From Limnovirga soli (GTDB taxonomy: Bacteria; Bacteroidota; Bacteroidia; Chitinophagales; Chitinophagaceae), in assembly GCF_013106755.1 (NCBI RefSeq), contig NZ_WHPF01000001.1, positions 62,001 to 126,000 on the forward strand: 64,000 bases of DNA. The letters run 5' to 3'. Shown here piece after piece: positions 43,343-52,212 of the stretch. Below the pieces are notes generated by a model that did no database searches, was not told where the DNA came from, and saw only the letters and a program-made list of their open reading frames with translations. Position numbers and translations under genes: made by a program. The first letter of the stretch is position 1, and each line of letters opens with the position of its first letter.

Positions 43343-43969
43343 ATGCAACGGAAAAGTATATTAACTGCATTGGCCTTTTTTATATGTACCTGCCTGTTGG
43401 CCCAACGCAATGCGCCAACCAGCACCTATACTGCTGATGAAGAAAATACCGGCTTTAAAAAAGAAAATATTTTTATTGGTGGCGGCATTAACCTGGGTTT
43501 TGCCAGCAACACTTTTGCATTGGGTGCCAGCCCCGAAATAGGTTACAGTGTAGCCAACTGGCTTGATCTTGGCCTTGGCTTTAATGTAAACTATGCCTCT
43601 CAAAGGGCCGACCCCTACTACAATGGCAATATACGTCAGCGAAACTTTAGTTATGGCGTAGGGCCATTTGTACGTATTTATCCTATAAATGTGCTTTTTC
43701 TGCAGGGGCAATTAGAAGGTAACTGGAGCAATATCAGTCTTAAAGATATGACCTACGATCAAAGCTCTACTTACAAATACAAATCTACCAGTTTTATTGC
43801 GGGTATTGGTTATAGCCAACGGGTAGTTGGACAAGGCAGCTTTTATACTTTAATTGGTTTGGATTTAATGCAGGATAAAAACTCCCCCTACCGCGATTAT
43901 AACAACAGGGCCATTCCGGTTATACGTACGGGTTTTAATTTTTACCTGAAACCCAGTCATAAAAAATAG
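43343..43969 (+). CDS. Outer-membrane beta-barrel protein
   Basis: The protein has 208 residues from the ATG at 43343; an in-frame TTG six bases earlier is less likely, given the promoter. It has a signal peptide (MQRKSILTALAFFICTCLLA), then alternating polar/apolar strands rich in Gly and aromatics (IFIGGGINLGFASNTFALGA, RNFSYGVGPFVRIYPINVLF). It ends in FNFYLKPSHKK. This is the general layout of small 8- to 10-stranded Bacteroidota barrels. Its tail overlaps the end of the convergent LOG gene by 35 bases. The cargo or ligand is unknown. Confidence 0.72.
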   Translation: MQRKSILTALAFFICTCLLAQRNAPTSTYTADEENTGFKKENIFIGGGINLGFASNTFALGASPEIGYSVANWLDLGLGFNVNYASQRADPYYNGNIRQRNFSYGVGPFVRIYPINVLFLQGQLEGNWSNISLKDMTYDQSSTYKYKSTSFIAGIGYSQRVVGQGSFYTLIGLDLMQDKNSPYRDYNNRAIPVIRTGFNFYLKPSHKK

Positions 43970-44483
43970 CATCCGGCGTATCGTATACCGATAACATTGT
44001 TCGCCAGTCGTCGTGTAAAAAACCATTTACCTGCATGGCATTTATATGGGCTAACAGGTTATTATAAAATCCTGCTGTATTTAGCAGGATTATTTTTTTG
44101 TTGTGAATGGTAAGTGCATTCCAGGTAGCCATTTCAAACATTTCGTCAAGCGTACCATTGCCGCCTGGTAAAATAATAGCGGCATCGCTTAATTCGTACA
44201 TCATTTTTTTACGGGTATGCATATCGGGCACCACGGTAAGTTGTGTAATACCGGTATGATGGCGTTCCCGCAGCTTTAGCATTTCGGGTATAATGCCTAT
44301 AACTTCGCCCTGATGCTCTAAGGCACCATTGGCCACAGCGCCCATCAGTCCTGCATTACCGCCACCATACACCAATTGTATTTTGTGCTGGCCCAGCAGT
44401 TTACCCAGGTCTTTGGCATGTTGCATATAAATGGCATCGTTGCCATTATTAGACCCGCAAAATACAGCTACCGACTTATACAT
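43935..44483 (-). CDS. LOG family protein (nucleoside 5'-monophosphate phosphoribohydrolase type)
   Basis: The 182-residue protein has a Rossmann-type start (SVAVFCGSNNGND) and QLVYGGGNAGLMGAVANGAL. The diagnostic PGGNGTLDEMFEM follows near residue 107, preceded by the catalytic Arg pair in HTRKKMMYELSDA. These are the motifs of the LOG/YvdD (TIGR00730) family, which cleaves nucleoside monophosphates to base and ribose phosphate. Length is normal. It is convergent with the barrel gene and shares 35 bases with it. Confidence 0.88.
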   Translation of the reverse strand: MYKSVAVFCGSNNGNDAIYMQHAKDLGKLLGQHKIQLVYGGGNAGLMGAVANGALEHQGEVIGIIPEMLKLRERHHTGITQLTVVPDMHTRKKMMYELSDAAIILPGGNGTLDEMFEMATWNALTIHNKKIILLNTAGFYNNLLAHINAMQVNGFLHDDWRTMLSVYDTPDAIFYDWVSGKN

Positions 44484-44653
44484 ACAGCTTCAATTTATTG
44501 GTAAAATTACCGGTAGTGCCGCATTTTTACATTATAAAATAGATATTTGTGTGTTATACTATTGTAAGCGCAAGCTGCCTATTGCCATTATTTTTTACAG
44601 CAATTGTTATAAAAAATTTATTAGCCGGGCTAAGGATACCAGTAGCAGCTTAT

Positions 44654-44870
44654 CTTGCGTCGCACTCTTGTACGGCAGAATGGGAATGAGCAGATTTTCG
44701 GATGGGGAGATGTGGAGATGTGCGGATGTGCAGATGAGCGAATGTGGGGATGGGTGGACGTGCGGATGGGAGGATGTGCGGTTTTGCGGATGTGGGGATG
44801 TATGATTAACAATTAGAACACTGCCTTTATACAGCACAGCTTTGTTCAGGTGTACAAGTGTGCGACGCAA
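44654..44870. repeat. MITE-like repeat copy B with inverted ends and octamer array
   Basis: CTTGCGTCGCACTCTTGTAC at 44654-44673 and GTACAAGTGTGCGACGCAA at 44852-44870 are inverted with one mismatch over 19 bases. Between them twelve degenerate 8-bp units (consensus GATGTGCG) run without a gap from 44701 to 44796. Frames crossing it encode His/Pro/Ser repeats and are not genes. Confidence 0.8.
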
Positions 44871-44964
44871 CGGATGTTTAATTGTGGGGTGTTTGCCTGG
44901 TTAATAATAACCGGCAAAAAAATATCGAATAATATTTACTAAAGTACTTTGTAAAAAAATATAC

Positions 44965-46446
44965 ATGTCGGCAACATTTTTGTTTTCATTTATCATCGGC
45001 TATTTTTTGTTACTGCTGGGCGTGGCCTGGTATACCAGCCGCAATAGCAATAACGAAAGCTTTTTTATTGGCAACCGCAACAGCAATTGGATGCTGGTGA
45101 GCTTTGGTATGATTGGCACATCGATGAGCGGGGTAACTTTTGTAAGTGTGCCGGGCACGGTGGCCAGTGCCGGCTTTGGCTATTTTCAGGTGGTGCTTGG
45201 TTATTTTTTGGGTTATTTTGTAGTAGCGTATGTATTGCTGCCATTGTATTACCGCCTGCACCTTACTTCTATTTACAATTACCTGCAACAACGCTTTGGT
45301 ATTACTGCCTATAAAACAGGTGCATTGTTTTTTATTATCTCAAGAACATTGGGCGCTACAGCCAGGCTTTATCTGGTAATAAATGTGATACAGATTTTTA
45401 TTTTAGACAAACTAGATATCAGCTTTCCTGTAACCACTTTTGTTATACTGCTGATGATACTTTTATATACGTTTGAAGGCGGTGTAAAAACAATTGTATT
45501 TACTGATACCCTGCAAACTTCCTTTATGTTGCTGGGCCTGATAGTTTGCGTATTTTATATTATGCATACCATGGATTTATCCATCAGCTCCAGCATTAGC
45601 GCCTTAAATGAAAAAGGGTATACCAAATTTTTAAATACGGATATTAACAGCAGTGGATTTTTCTTAAAACAAATAATCGGCGGCGCTTTTATCACCATTG
45701 GCATGACAGGGCTTGACCAGGAAATGATGCAGAAAAACATTAGTGTAAAAACTTTGAAGGATTCTCAAAAAAACATGATCACCTTTTGCTCTGTATTGGT
45801 ATTGGTGAACCTCCTGTTTTTATTTTTAGGAGGGCTTTTGTATTTATATGTTAGCGCCAATGGTATTAACATAAAAGGTGACGACCTGTTTCCTACCGTT
45901 GCATTGCAATATTTGCCCAGCTTTGTGGGGGTGATATTTATTATTGGGTTAATCTCTGCACTTTTCCCCAGTGCAGATGGTGCTTTAACGGCATTAACAT
46001 CCTCCTTTTGCATAGATATTCTGGGACTGCAACGTAATGCAACAGCTACTGAAAAGCAAACCAAAAAAACAAGATTAACGGTGCATTTTACTTTTGCAAT
46101 TGTGTTCTTTTTATGTGTGTTATTTTTTAAATGGCTGGATGATAAATCGATAATTGATATTATTTTAAAAGTGGCAGGCTATACCTATGGGCCTTTACTG
46201 GCTTTGTTTAGTTTTGGCATTTTTACGAAAAGAAAGCTGGGCGAAAATATAGGCATCCCTTTTATTTGCATTGCAGCACCCCTGTTTTGCTATTTTTTAA
46301 ATAAGGAAGCAGCCACATGGTTTAATGGCTATCAGATTGGTATAGAGTTGCTGCTAATTAATGGTCTTATTACTTTTGCGGGGCTGTGGGCAATTTCTAC
46401 ACCACCCAATCATACTGCAACGGAGGTAACTTATGGATCTGAATAA
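44965..46446 (+). CDS. Sodium:solute symporter family transporter
   Basis: The 493-residue protein has about 13 membrane helices, beginning with FLFSFIIGYFLLLLGVAWYT. The SSS-family segment SFGMIGTSMSGVTFVSVPGT lies near residue 48, and ALFPSADGALTALTSSFCID near residue 330 is a conserved helix. These proteins move sugars, amino acids or carboxylates together with Na+. The substrate is not visible. The gene starts a four-gene run and its stop overlaps the methyltransferase start by 14 bases. Confidence 0.87.
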   Translation: MSATFLFSFIIGYFLLLLGVAWYTSRNSNNESFFIGNRNSNWMLVSFGMIGTSMSGVTFVSVPGTVASAGFGYFQVVLGYFLGYFVVAYVLLPLYYRLHLTSIYNYLQQRFGITAYKTGALFFIISRTLGATARLYLVINVIQIFILDKLDISFPVTTFVILLMILLYTFEGGVKTIVFTDTLQTSFMLLGLIVCVFYIMHTMDLSISSSISALNEKGYTKFLNTDINSSGFFLKQIIGGAFITIGMTGLDQEMMQKNISVKTLKDSQKNMITFCSVLVLVNLLFLFLGGLLYLYVSANGINIKGDDLFPTVALQYLPSFVGVIFIIGLISALFPSADGALTALTSSFCIDILGLQRNATATEKQTKKTRLTVHFTFAIVFFLCVLFFKWLDDKSIIDIILKVAGYTYGPLLALFSFGIFTKRKLGENIGIPFICIAAPLFCYFLNKEAATWFNGYQIGIELLLINGLITFAGLWAISTPPNHTATEVTYGSE

Positions 46447-47074
46447 TATTTTGGCCGAAAATTATGCCGCTGCCATTACTACGCCCGAAGATGAAGTATT
46501 GCGCGGCATCAACGAAAGCACTTATAGTCATCATCCCCGGGCACATATGCTTAGCGGCCATGTACAAGGTAAGTTGTTGGAGTTTATAAGTGGCATGATG
46601 CGCCCCATGTACATACTGGAAATTGGCAGCTTTACTGGCTATAGTGCTATTTGCCTGGCCAAAGGTTTACAACCTAATGGCGAATTACATACCATTGAAT
46701 TAAGACCCGAAGATGCGGATACCTGTGCAAAAAATATTGCCCAATCGGCCTGTCATCCACAAATACATTTGCACATTGGTAATGCGGTAGATATTATACC
46801 TACATTGCCTTTTACCTGGGATATCGTATTTATTGATGCAGACAAAACAGGATATATTAATTATTACGAAATGGTATTGCCACGGCTAAGTAATAATGGT
46901 GTAATTATTGCAGACAATGTTTTGTTTCATGGCCAGGTGCTGGAAGAACCCGTGAAAGGAAAAAATGCATTGGCCATTCAGGCATTTAATGCTCATGTGG
47001 CTAAAGATGAAAGAACAGAGCAGGTTTTATTAACCGTTAGAGATGGGCTGCTGCTGATAAAAAAGAAAAACTAA
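46433..47074 (+). CDS. Class I SAM-dependent O-methyltransferase
   Basis: The 213-residue protein belongs to the small COMT-like O-methyltransferases. ILEIGSFTGYSAICLAKGLQ is the SAM-binding motif I, and HTIELRPEDA is the acidic motif that holds the ribose. WDIVFIDADKTGYINYYEMV carries the metal-binding Asp residues, and GVIIADNVLFHGQV follows as usual. The substrate is unknown. The ATG lies 14 bases inside the symporter gene, and the next gene's ATG shares one base with its stop. Confidence 0.9.
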   Translation: MDLNNILAENYAAAITTPEDEVLRGINESTYSHHPRAHMLSGHVQGKLLEFISGMMRPMYILEIGSFTGYSAICLAKGLQPNGELHTIELRPEDADTCAKNIAQSACHPQIHLHIGNAVDIIPTLPFTWDIVFIDADKTGYINYYEMVLPRLSNNGVIIADNVLFHGQVLEEPVKGKNALAIQAFNAHVAKDERTEQVLLTVRDGLLLIKKKN

Positions 47075-48132
47075 TGAAAAAGAATTTAATAACATTGCTA
47101 TGCTGTTGCTGCCTGTTTTTCACCACCCGGGCGCAATATGAAATAACGGTAAGGGCCTATATAGAAAAGTATAAACAATTGGCCATTAATGAAGAAATAC
47201 GTACAGGCGTACCCGCTTCTATTACCCTGGCACAAGCCATCATAGAATCGCAAAGCGGACTAAGTCCCTTATCTGTTGAATCCAATAACCATTTTGGCAT
47301 AAAATGCAAATCCGATTGGACAGGCGAAACCTATTATTATGACGATGACAGAAAACAGGAATGCTTTAGAAAATACCCATCGGCAGAGCAATCGTTTATA
47401 GACCATTCAGACTTTCTTAAAAACCGCCCCAATTATGCTTCGCTTTTTTTAATTGACCCTACCGATTATAAAGGATGGGCACATGGTTTAAAGAAAGCAG
47501 GCTATGCTACCAATCCTATTTATGCTTCCAAACTTTTAAAAGTAATAGAAGATTATAACCTGCAGCAATTTACACTACTGGCACTGGAAGATATTAAAAA
47601 TGGCACCAAAGAAGAGGAGGCCACCGCCAGTATGGAAGAAACATCCACCACAAATCAGGATACCATTCCAGGCCCACCATCCGTAGCAGCCATTGTGCAG
47701 GAACCCCAACCTCAGCAAGTAATAACACTGTATGAAAAAGGTAAATATCCGCAAGGCGTTTTTAGCATTAATCAAACAAAGGTTGTCTATGCTTCGGCGG
47801 GCACTTCCTTGTTTGCATTGGCCAATATTTATCAGGTTTCTTACCCAAGGTTATTAGAATTTAACAGTCTGGATAAAACAGATATACTGGATCAGGACCA
47901 GCTCATATTTCTGGAGAAAAAACCTAAAAAAAGCAATACCCGTGATTGGCATATTGTTGTACCAGCTGAAACCATAGAGTATATTGCACAAATAGAAGGT
48001 GTGCAATTAGAAAGCCTTTACGAGTATAACAAAATGCAAAAAGGCTTACAACCTGCAGTGGGCGAAAAAGTTTATTTACGCCCCACCACACTGCATTATT
48101 ATCCCAAGCTGGTAAACCAAAATTCAAAATAA
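47074..48132 (+). CDS. Secreted glucosaminidase with LysM-type repeats
   Basis: The 352-residue protein has a signal peptide (MKKNLITLLCCCCLFFTTRA). A glucosaminidase domain at about residues 25-165 contains QAIIESQSGLSPLSVESNNH (catalytic Glu) and FGIKCKSDW. After a variable linker rich in Glu/Thr/Pro there are two LysM-like segments (VVYASAGTSLFALANIYQVS and DWHIVVPAETIEYIAQIEGV) that would bind peptidoglycan. It is probably a cell-wall hydrolase used in growth or separation. It overlaps the methyltransferase stop by one base. Confidence 0.87.
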   Translation: MKKNLITLLCCCCLFFTTRAQYEITVRAYIEKYKQLAINEEIRTGVPASITLAQAIIESQSGLSPLSVESNNHFGIKCKSDWTGETYYYDDDRKQECFRKYPSAEQSFIDHSDFLKNRPNYASLFLIDPTDYKGWAHGLKKAGYATNPIYASKLLKVIEDYNLQQFTLLALEDIKNGTKEEEATASMEETSTTNQDTIPGPPSVAAIVQEPQPQQVITLYEKGKYPQGVFSINQTKVVYASAGTSLFALANIYQVSYPRLLEFNSLDKTDILDQDQLIFLEKKPKKSNTRDWHIVVPAETIEYIAQIEGVQLESLYEYNKMQKGLQPAVGEKVYLRPTTLHYYPKLVNQNSK

Positions 48133-48164
48133 TAAGTACCATTTACAACAATAAAATTATTGGC

Positions 48165-48707
48165 ATGGCAACCATACAAGTACAGGATAAAATTTTTGTT
48201 CCCTATTTATCTGCAGAAACAATACAGGAAAAAATTACTGAAATGGCCCTGCAAATTGATAAGGACTATGCGGATAAAAAACCTTTGTTTATAGCTATAC
48301 TCAATGGCTCTTTTATTTTTGCCTCCGATCTTTTTAAACAGCTTACCATCGAGGCCGAGATATGCTTTATTAAACTTGCTTCGTACAAAGGCACAAAATC
48401 AAGCGGGCAGGTTATTACTGCCATTGGCCTTGATACAGATATCACCAACCGCCATATCGTAATCCTAGAAGACATTATCGATACCGGTAAAACGCTCACC
48501 CATTTCTTACCACAGTTGCATAATATGCAACCGGCTTCTTTAAAAATTGCCATCTTATTACACAAGCCAGAAGCTACTGTATATCCCATTCATATCGATT
48601 ATTGTTGCTTTTCTATTCCCAACAAATTTGTGGTGGGTTATGGCTTGGATTATAATGGATTTGGCCGCAACAGCAATGCCATATATCAATTGCAGCAGCC
48701 GGAGTAA
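48165..48707 (+). CDS. hpt: Hypoxanthine phosphoribosyltransferase
   Basis: The 180-residue protein carries the PRPP-binding motif HIVILEDIIDTGKTLTHFL near residue 100 and the start segment PLFIAILNGSFIFASDLFK that binds pyrophosphate. YCCFSIPNKFVVGYGLDYN, the purine-recognition loop with its Lys, Val and Asp, is near the C-terminus. It converts hypoxanthine or guanine with PRPP to IMP or GMP (purine salvage). Length is normal. It follows the glucosaminidase by 32 bases and probably closes the operon. Confidence 0.92.
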   Translation: MATIQVQDKIFVPYLSAETIQEKITEMALQIDKDYADKKPLFIAILNGSFIFASDLFKQLTIEAEICFIKLASYKGTKSSGQVITAIGLDTDITNRHIVILEDIIDTGKTLTHFLPQLHNMQPASLKIAILLHKPEATVYPIHIDYCCFSIPNKFVVGYGLDYNGFGRNSNAIYQLQQPE

Positions 48708-48747
48708 AGCCATTTGTTGGTCAACAATAGGTTATATTGGCATCACC

Positions 48748-48786
48748 GCTTGCCACGCTCGGTTCAAGGTTCCTCCTTTGAGGCAG
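48748..48786. repeat. Repeat copy F (single end, second end type)
   Basis: CGCTTGCCACGCTCGGTTCA followed by AGGTTCCTCC matches the left ends of copies E (57.74 kb) and G (61.81 kb). No partner end lies before the next gene, so the copy is partial. Confidence 0.6.
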
Positions 48787-48825
48787 CAATAGGAAATACA
48801 ATATACAATTATCATAGCAGCGCAG

Positions 48826-48833
48826 TAACTTTG
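48826..48833 (+). promoter_or_regulatory. Bacteroidota -7 element before the VWA gene
   Basis: TAACTTTG fits TAnnTTTG. Transcription would begin near 48840, leaving about 13 bases before the TTG start at 48853 and excluding any earlier start. No TTTG -33 box is evident. Confidence 0.4.
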
Positions 48834-48852
48834 AAACAAACCTGCATTTCTT

Positions 48853-50634
48853 TTGAAACACTGGTTAATCATATGTTTACTGCTACTGGCCGCTACAGGC
48901 GCCACTGCGCAATATTATTTGCGTGGTGCAGTGGTAGATGCAAATGGCAATGGCATTTATAATGTAAAAATACAGGTACACTCAAAAGGTACTATCCCTT
49001 ATTTCACAGGCACTTCAGGTACATTTGGCATTCCATTAAACAATACCAGCGATAGCATTTTATTGCAAGCCGATGGCTACGAAACCCTGCATACCATTGC
49101 TTACACCAGCAGTTATCAAACTTTTACCCTAAAATTTACAGCAGGTGCAACTACCATTACCAAAAAGAAACTGGCTTCATTAATTCCAGCAAATGAAGAC
49201 ATGCGTACCAATCTTTATCAAAACGGCAATGAAACCTATACCACATTAATTGAGAATGATTTTACCAAAGCCGATCAATACCCCGAAACCGGATTTGCGC
49301 TAAATATCAACCGGGCATCCTATAGTAATATCCGCAGGTTTATACATATGGATATGAAAGTACCCGCCGATGCGGTACGCATCGAAGAAATGCTGAACTA
49401 CTTTAATTTTAATCGTCAAACACCACCCACAAATAACAGGTTTACCTGCCAAACCCAATTAACACAAGCCCCCTGGAATGTACAAAACCGGCTATTATTT
49501 ATCAACTTACAGGCACCGGTATTGGCATTAGACAGTATACCACCCAGCAACCTGGTATTTTTAATAGATGTTTCCGGATCCATGGATCAGCCCAATAGGT
49601 TACCATTACTAAAAGAAGCCTTTAAAATGCTGGTAAACAATCTTCGGCAACAGGATACCGTTGCCATTGTAATTTATGGCGGCATTGTGGGTACTTATTT
49701 ACCACCTACTTCAGGTATATACAAAGACAGTATAAAAACAGCTATCGAAAAACTGGAGGCTGGCGGTGAAACACCCGGCGAAGCGGCTTTAAAAACAGCT
49801 TATAAACTGGCTGAATCTATTTATCATAAAGAAGCCAACAACCGCATTATCCTGGCTTCCGACGGAGATTTTAATGTTGGCATCACCAGTGATAAAGAAC
49901 TGGAAGACCTTGTTATTCAGCACCGGCAATCCGGCATTGCACTTACCTGTCTTGGTGTAGGCATGGGTAACTATAAAGACAGTAAACTGGAAGCGCTGGC
50001 CAAAAAAGGCAATGGCAATTTTGCCTATTTAGATAATATCAATGAAGCAGAAAAAACACTGGTAACCGAGTTTACAAAAACCATTTATACTATTGCCAGC
50101 AATGCCTATGTTACCGTACATTTTAATCCGGATTATGTAAGCAAATACCGGCTTATTGGTTTCGACAATAAAAAAGAATTGGTAAACGATACCACCCGCG
50201 AACTGGAAGGTGGCGAAATAGGCACCGGACATGCATTCAGGGCCGTTTTTGAAATTGAAACCACCGGCTACTTTAACGATACCATTGCTGCCAACTCAAG
50301 CAACAATGATATTGCAGATCTTTTACTGCATTATCACTCGCCTGTAAGCAATGCAGATAATCTTTTGCCATTTACAGCCATAAACAACTACCGCCCATTT
50401 ACTATGTTAGATAGTAGTTATAAACTGGCCAGTGCTGTAATTATGTTTGGTGGCCTGTTAAAGCAATCCGACCTATGGCAACATTACAACTGGAGCGATG
50501 TATTTCGTATAGCAAAATCGGCGGTAAACCCCAACAACTATGCAGAAGCTGAGTTTCTCAATTTACTTGAAGCCGCCAATAAATTGTATATTATTCCTAA
50601 AAAAAGAAAGCAGAAAAAAGAGCGTGGTTTTTAA
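48853..50634 (+). CDS. VWA-domain lipid-anchored or periplasmic protein with TTG start
   Basis: The 593-residue protein begins at TTG, because the signal peptide (KHWLIICLLLLAATGATAQ) starts there and the next in-frame ATG is more than 100 residues later. A carboxypeptidase-regulatory-like beta domain (YLRGAVVDANGNGIYNVKIQ) is followed by the N-terminal part typical of YfbK-type proteins (ALNINRASYSNIRRFIHMD, RIEEMLNYFNF). A VWA domain then carries the metal site DVSGSMDQPNRLP near residue 238 and ASDGDFNVGI near residue 336. VWA proteins bind partners through a metal ion. Its partner is unknown. Confidence 0.83.
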   Translation: MKHWLIICLLLLAATGATAQYYLRGAVVDANGNGIYNVKIQVHSKGTIPYFTGTSGTFGIPLNNTSDSILLQADGYETLHTIAYTSSYQTFTLKFTAGATTITKKKLASLIPANEDMRTNLYQNGNETYTTLIENDFTKADQYPETGFALNINRASYSNIRRFIHMDMKVPADAVRIEEMLNYFNFNRQTPPTNNRFTCQTQLTQAPWNVQNRLLFINLQAPVLALDSIPPSNLVFLIDVSGSMDQPNRLPLLKEAFKMLVNNLRQQDTVAIVIYGGIVGTYLPPTSGIYKDSIKTAIEKLEAGGETPGEAALKTAYKLAESIYHKEANNRIILASDGDFNVGITSDKELEDLVIQHRQSGIALTCLGVGMGNYKDSKLEALAKKGNGNFAYLDNINEAEKTLVTEFTKTIYTIASNAYVTVHFNPDYVSKYRLIGFDNKKELVNDTTRELEGGEIGTGHAFRAVFEIETTGYFNDTIAANSSNNDIADLLLHYHSPVSNADNLLPFTAINNYRPFTMLDSSYKLASAVIMFGGLLKQSDLWQHYNWSDVFRIAKSAVNPNNYAEAEFLNLLEAANKLYIIPKKRKQKKERGF

Positions 50635-50757
50635 GCTGTACACTAATACCAAACATTATATAATTACCGTAGCGTAATTTCCTGGTCACAATAAATTAAA
50701 GTCTGCAACAAAAATAAAATACAAAGGGTTGAGCCAAGCAGAAACACAAGCATCAGG

Positions 50758-51005
50758 CTTTACTTGCGTCGCACACTTATACACCTGAATTTCTATTCAA
50801 CGGAGAATTAAACAGGCTTAAATAATTAATTCAACCTCTCGCCCAATCATTCCCACATCTTAACTTTCCCTCATCCTCACATCAGCAAATTCACACATCC
50901 GCACATGCTCTCCTTCGCACATTCACACATTTGCACATTTCCTCATCCGCACATCACCCTTTGCTGCTTTACATTCTACAGTACAAGTGTGCGACGCAAG
51001 TAAAG
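50758..51005. repeat. MITE-like repeat copy C with 25-bp inverted ends and octamer array
   Basis: The left end (50758-50782) and the right end (50981-51005) are inverted repeats matching at 24 of 25 positions, beginning CTTTACTTGCGTCGCACACT. Between them thirteen degenerate 8-bp units (consensus CGCACATC) run from 50852 to 50955 without a gap. It fills most of the gap between the VWA gene and the safE-like gene. Confidence 0.85.
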
Positions 51006-51046
51006 ATGCATGATGAATGAATTGCCGGGCCAACAAAAAAATGTAT

Positions 51047-51757
51047 TTAGTGACAGCTAATGGTGGTTGCGCCGCCATTAGAATAGAAATAGGGACTTAT
51101 ATAGGGAATATTAAGATTAAGTCCGCGAAGAATTAATAATACGGCTACTGAAGCCAGTATATATGGGGAGATTTTATTGAATTTATTACGCACTGAAACA
51201 TGCAGCATTGAACCAAGAAAGGATATAGCCAACATAGCTGGCAGTGTACCCATACCATACAAAAACATATACAACATTCCGCCACTTAACGAACCCAAGG
51301 TTAAAGCACCTGTTACCGCCATATAAACCATACCGCAAGGCAGTAAACCATTGGCCATACCCAACATAAAAATAGCGGGCAAACCCTGTTGTTTTAATTG
51401 CCTGCCCATAAACATTTGAAGGCGGTTATACAAATTATTGAGTGGTGTTATATGCAGGCTTTTTTTAAATACATAAGAAGCCGTAATAATTACTAAAATA
51501 CCTATACCAAACACTACAGAAAATATTTGCTGAAAGGACCCCACCATAATAAAACGGCCTGCCATACCGGCAATTAAGCCAAGTAAGCTATAGGTAATAA
51601 TGCGGCCTATATTGTACAAAAAAATGGCAATGGATTTTTGCTTTTTTGGCAATAGTTGTATGGGCAAAGCCAATGCAACAGGGCCACACATGCCGGCGCA
51701 ATGTACACTGCTAATTAAACCCAGCAGCAAACCTGATATTAATAGTTGCCATGGCAT
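51047..51757 (-). CDS. SafE/TauE-like membrane protein of the cbb3 cluster
   Basis: The 236-residue protein has about six membrane helices. The motif SVHCAGMCGPVALAL in the first helix region (HCAGMCG, with two Cys near residues 20 and 24) is characteristic of the small SafE/CcoS-neighbour membrane proteins next to cbb3 genes, which are thought to handle copper for the oxidase. It is the last gene of the cco run, one base after ccoH. Copper delivery is known only for relatives and inferred here. Confidence 0.75.
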   Translation of the reverse strand: MPWQLLISGLLLGLISSVHCAGMCGPVALALPIQLLPKKQKSIAIFLYNIGRIITYSLLGLIAGMAGRFIMVGSFQQIFSVVFGIGILVIITASYVFKKSLHITPLNNLYNRLQMFMGRQLKQQGLPAIFMLGMANGLLPCGMVYMAVTGALTLGSLSGGMLYMFLYGMGTLPAMLAISFLGSMLHVSVRNKFNKISPYILASVAVLLILRGLNLNIPYISPYFYSNGGATTISCH

Positions 51758-51758
51758 G

Positions 51759-52187
51759 TTAGAGGTTAACCATTTTTTCTACATAATAATTTTCGCTACC
51801 CGATTTCCAGCTAAGTTTAATGGTAAGCAAACCAGTTGGCAATTGATCTTTGGTAAAAGCAGTAGTAAGCGAATCTGTTGAAAGGTTCAAATGCCTATCA
51901 TTCCTAGGATTGCTTTGGCTATAGAAATAGGCTTGTCCGTCAATTTTATTACCCTGCATTTCACTGGGTAAGGTAATGGTAACTGTACCATTTTGCTGTT
52001 GTACCTGTACAGCACTTAATTTGGCGGCATTTTGGCCGGCATCTATCCTATCCTGATATTTAAGTTCGTCCTGATAATAGGTTTCGCTAACAAGGTCTGT
52101 TTCTGTAGTAACGGCTTTATATACCAGCGTACCCATTAGCACGGCAAACAAAATAAACACCACCAGTAATTTATTTCCCCAACTCAT
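51759..52187 (-). CDS. ccoH: CcoH/FixH-like cbb3 oxidase assembly protein
   Basis: The 142-residue protein has one N-terminal membrane helix (LLVVFILFAVLMGTLVYKAV). The FixH-type segment LVSETYYQDELKYQDRID follows, then a beta-rich periplasmic domain. CcoH stabilises the newly assembled cbb3 oxidase. It stands between ccoG and the SafE-like gene, its usual place. Length is normal. Confidence 0.82.
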   Translation of the reverse strand: MSWGNKLLVVFILFAVLMGTLVYKAVTTETDLVSETYYQDELKYQDRIDAGQNAAKLSAVQVQQQNGTVTITLPSEMQGNKIDGQAYFYSQSNPRNDRHLNLSTDSLTTAFTKDQLPTGLLTIKLSWKSGSENYYVEKMVNL

Positions 52188-52212
52188 AATACATGTTTTA
52201 ATAAATAAAATA

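Noticed and set aside
44701-44796. CRISPR array
   Set aside because: Units are 8 bp without spacers; there are no cas genes and the array is a direct tandem repeat.
44431-44870. Frames of 87-124 residues with His/Pro/Ser or Gly/Asp/Trp repeats
   Set aside because: They are translations of the 8-bp tandem array in repeat copy B, not genes.
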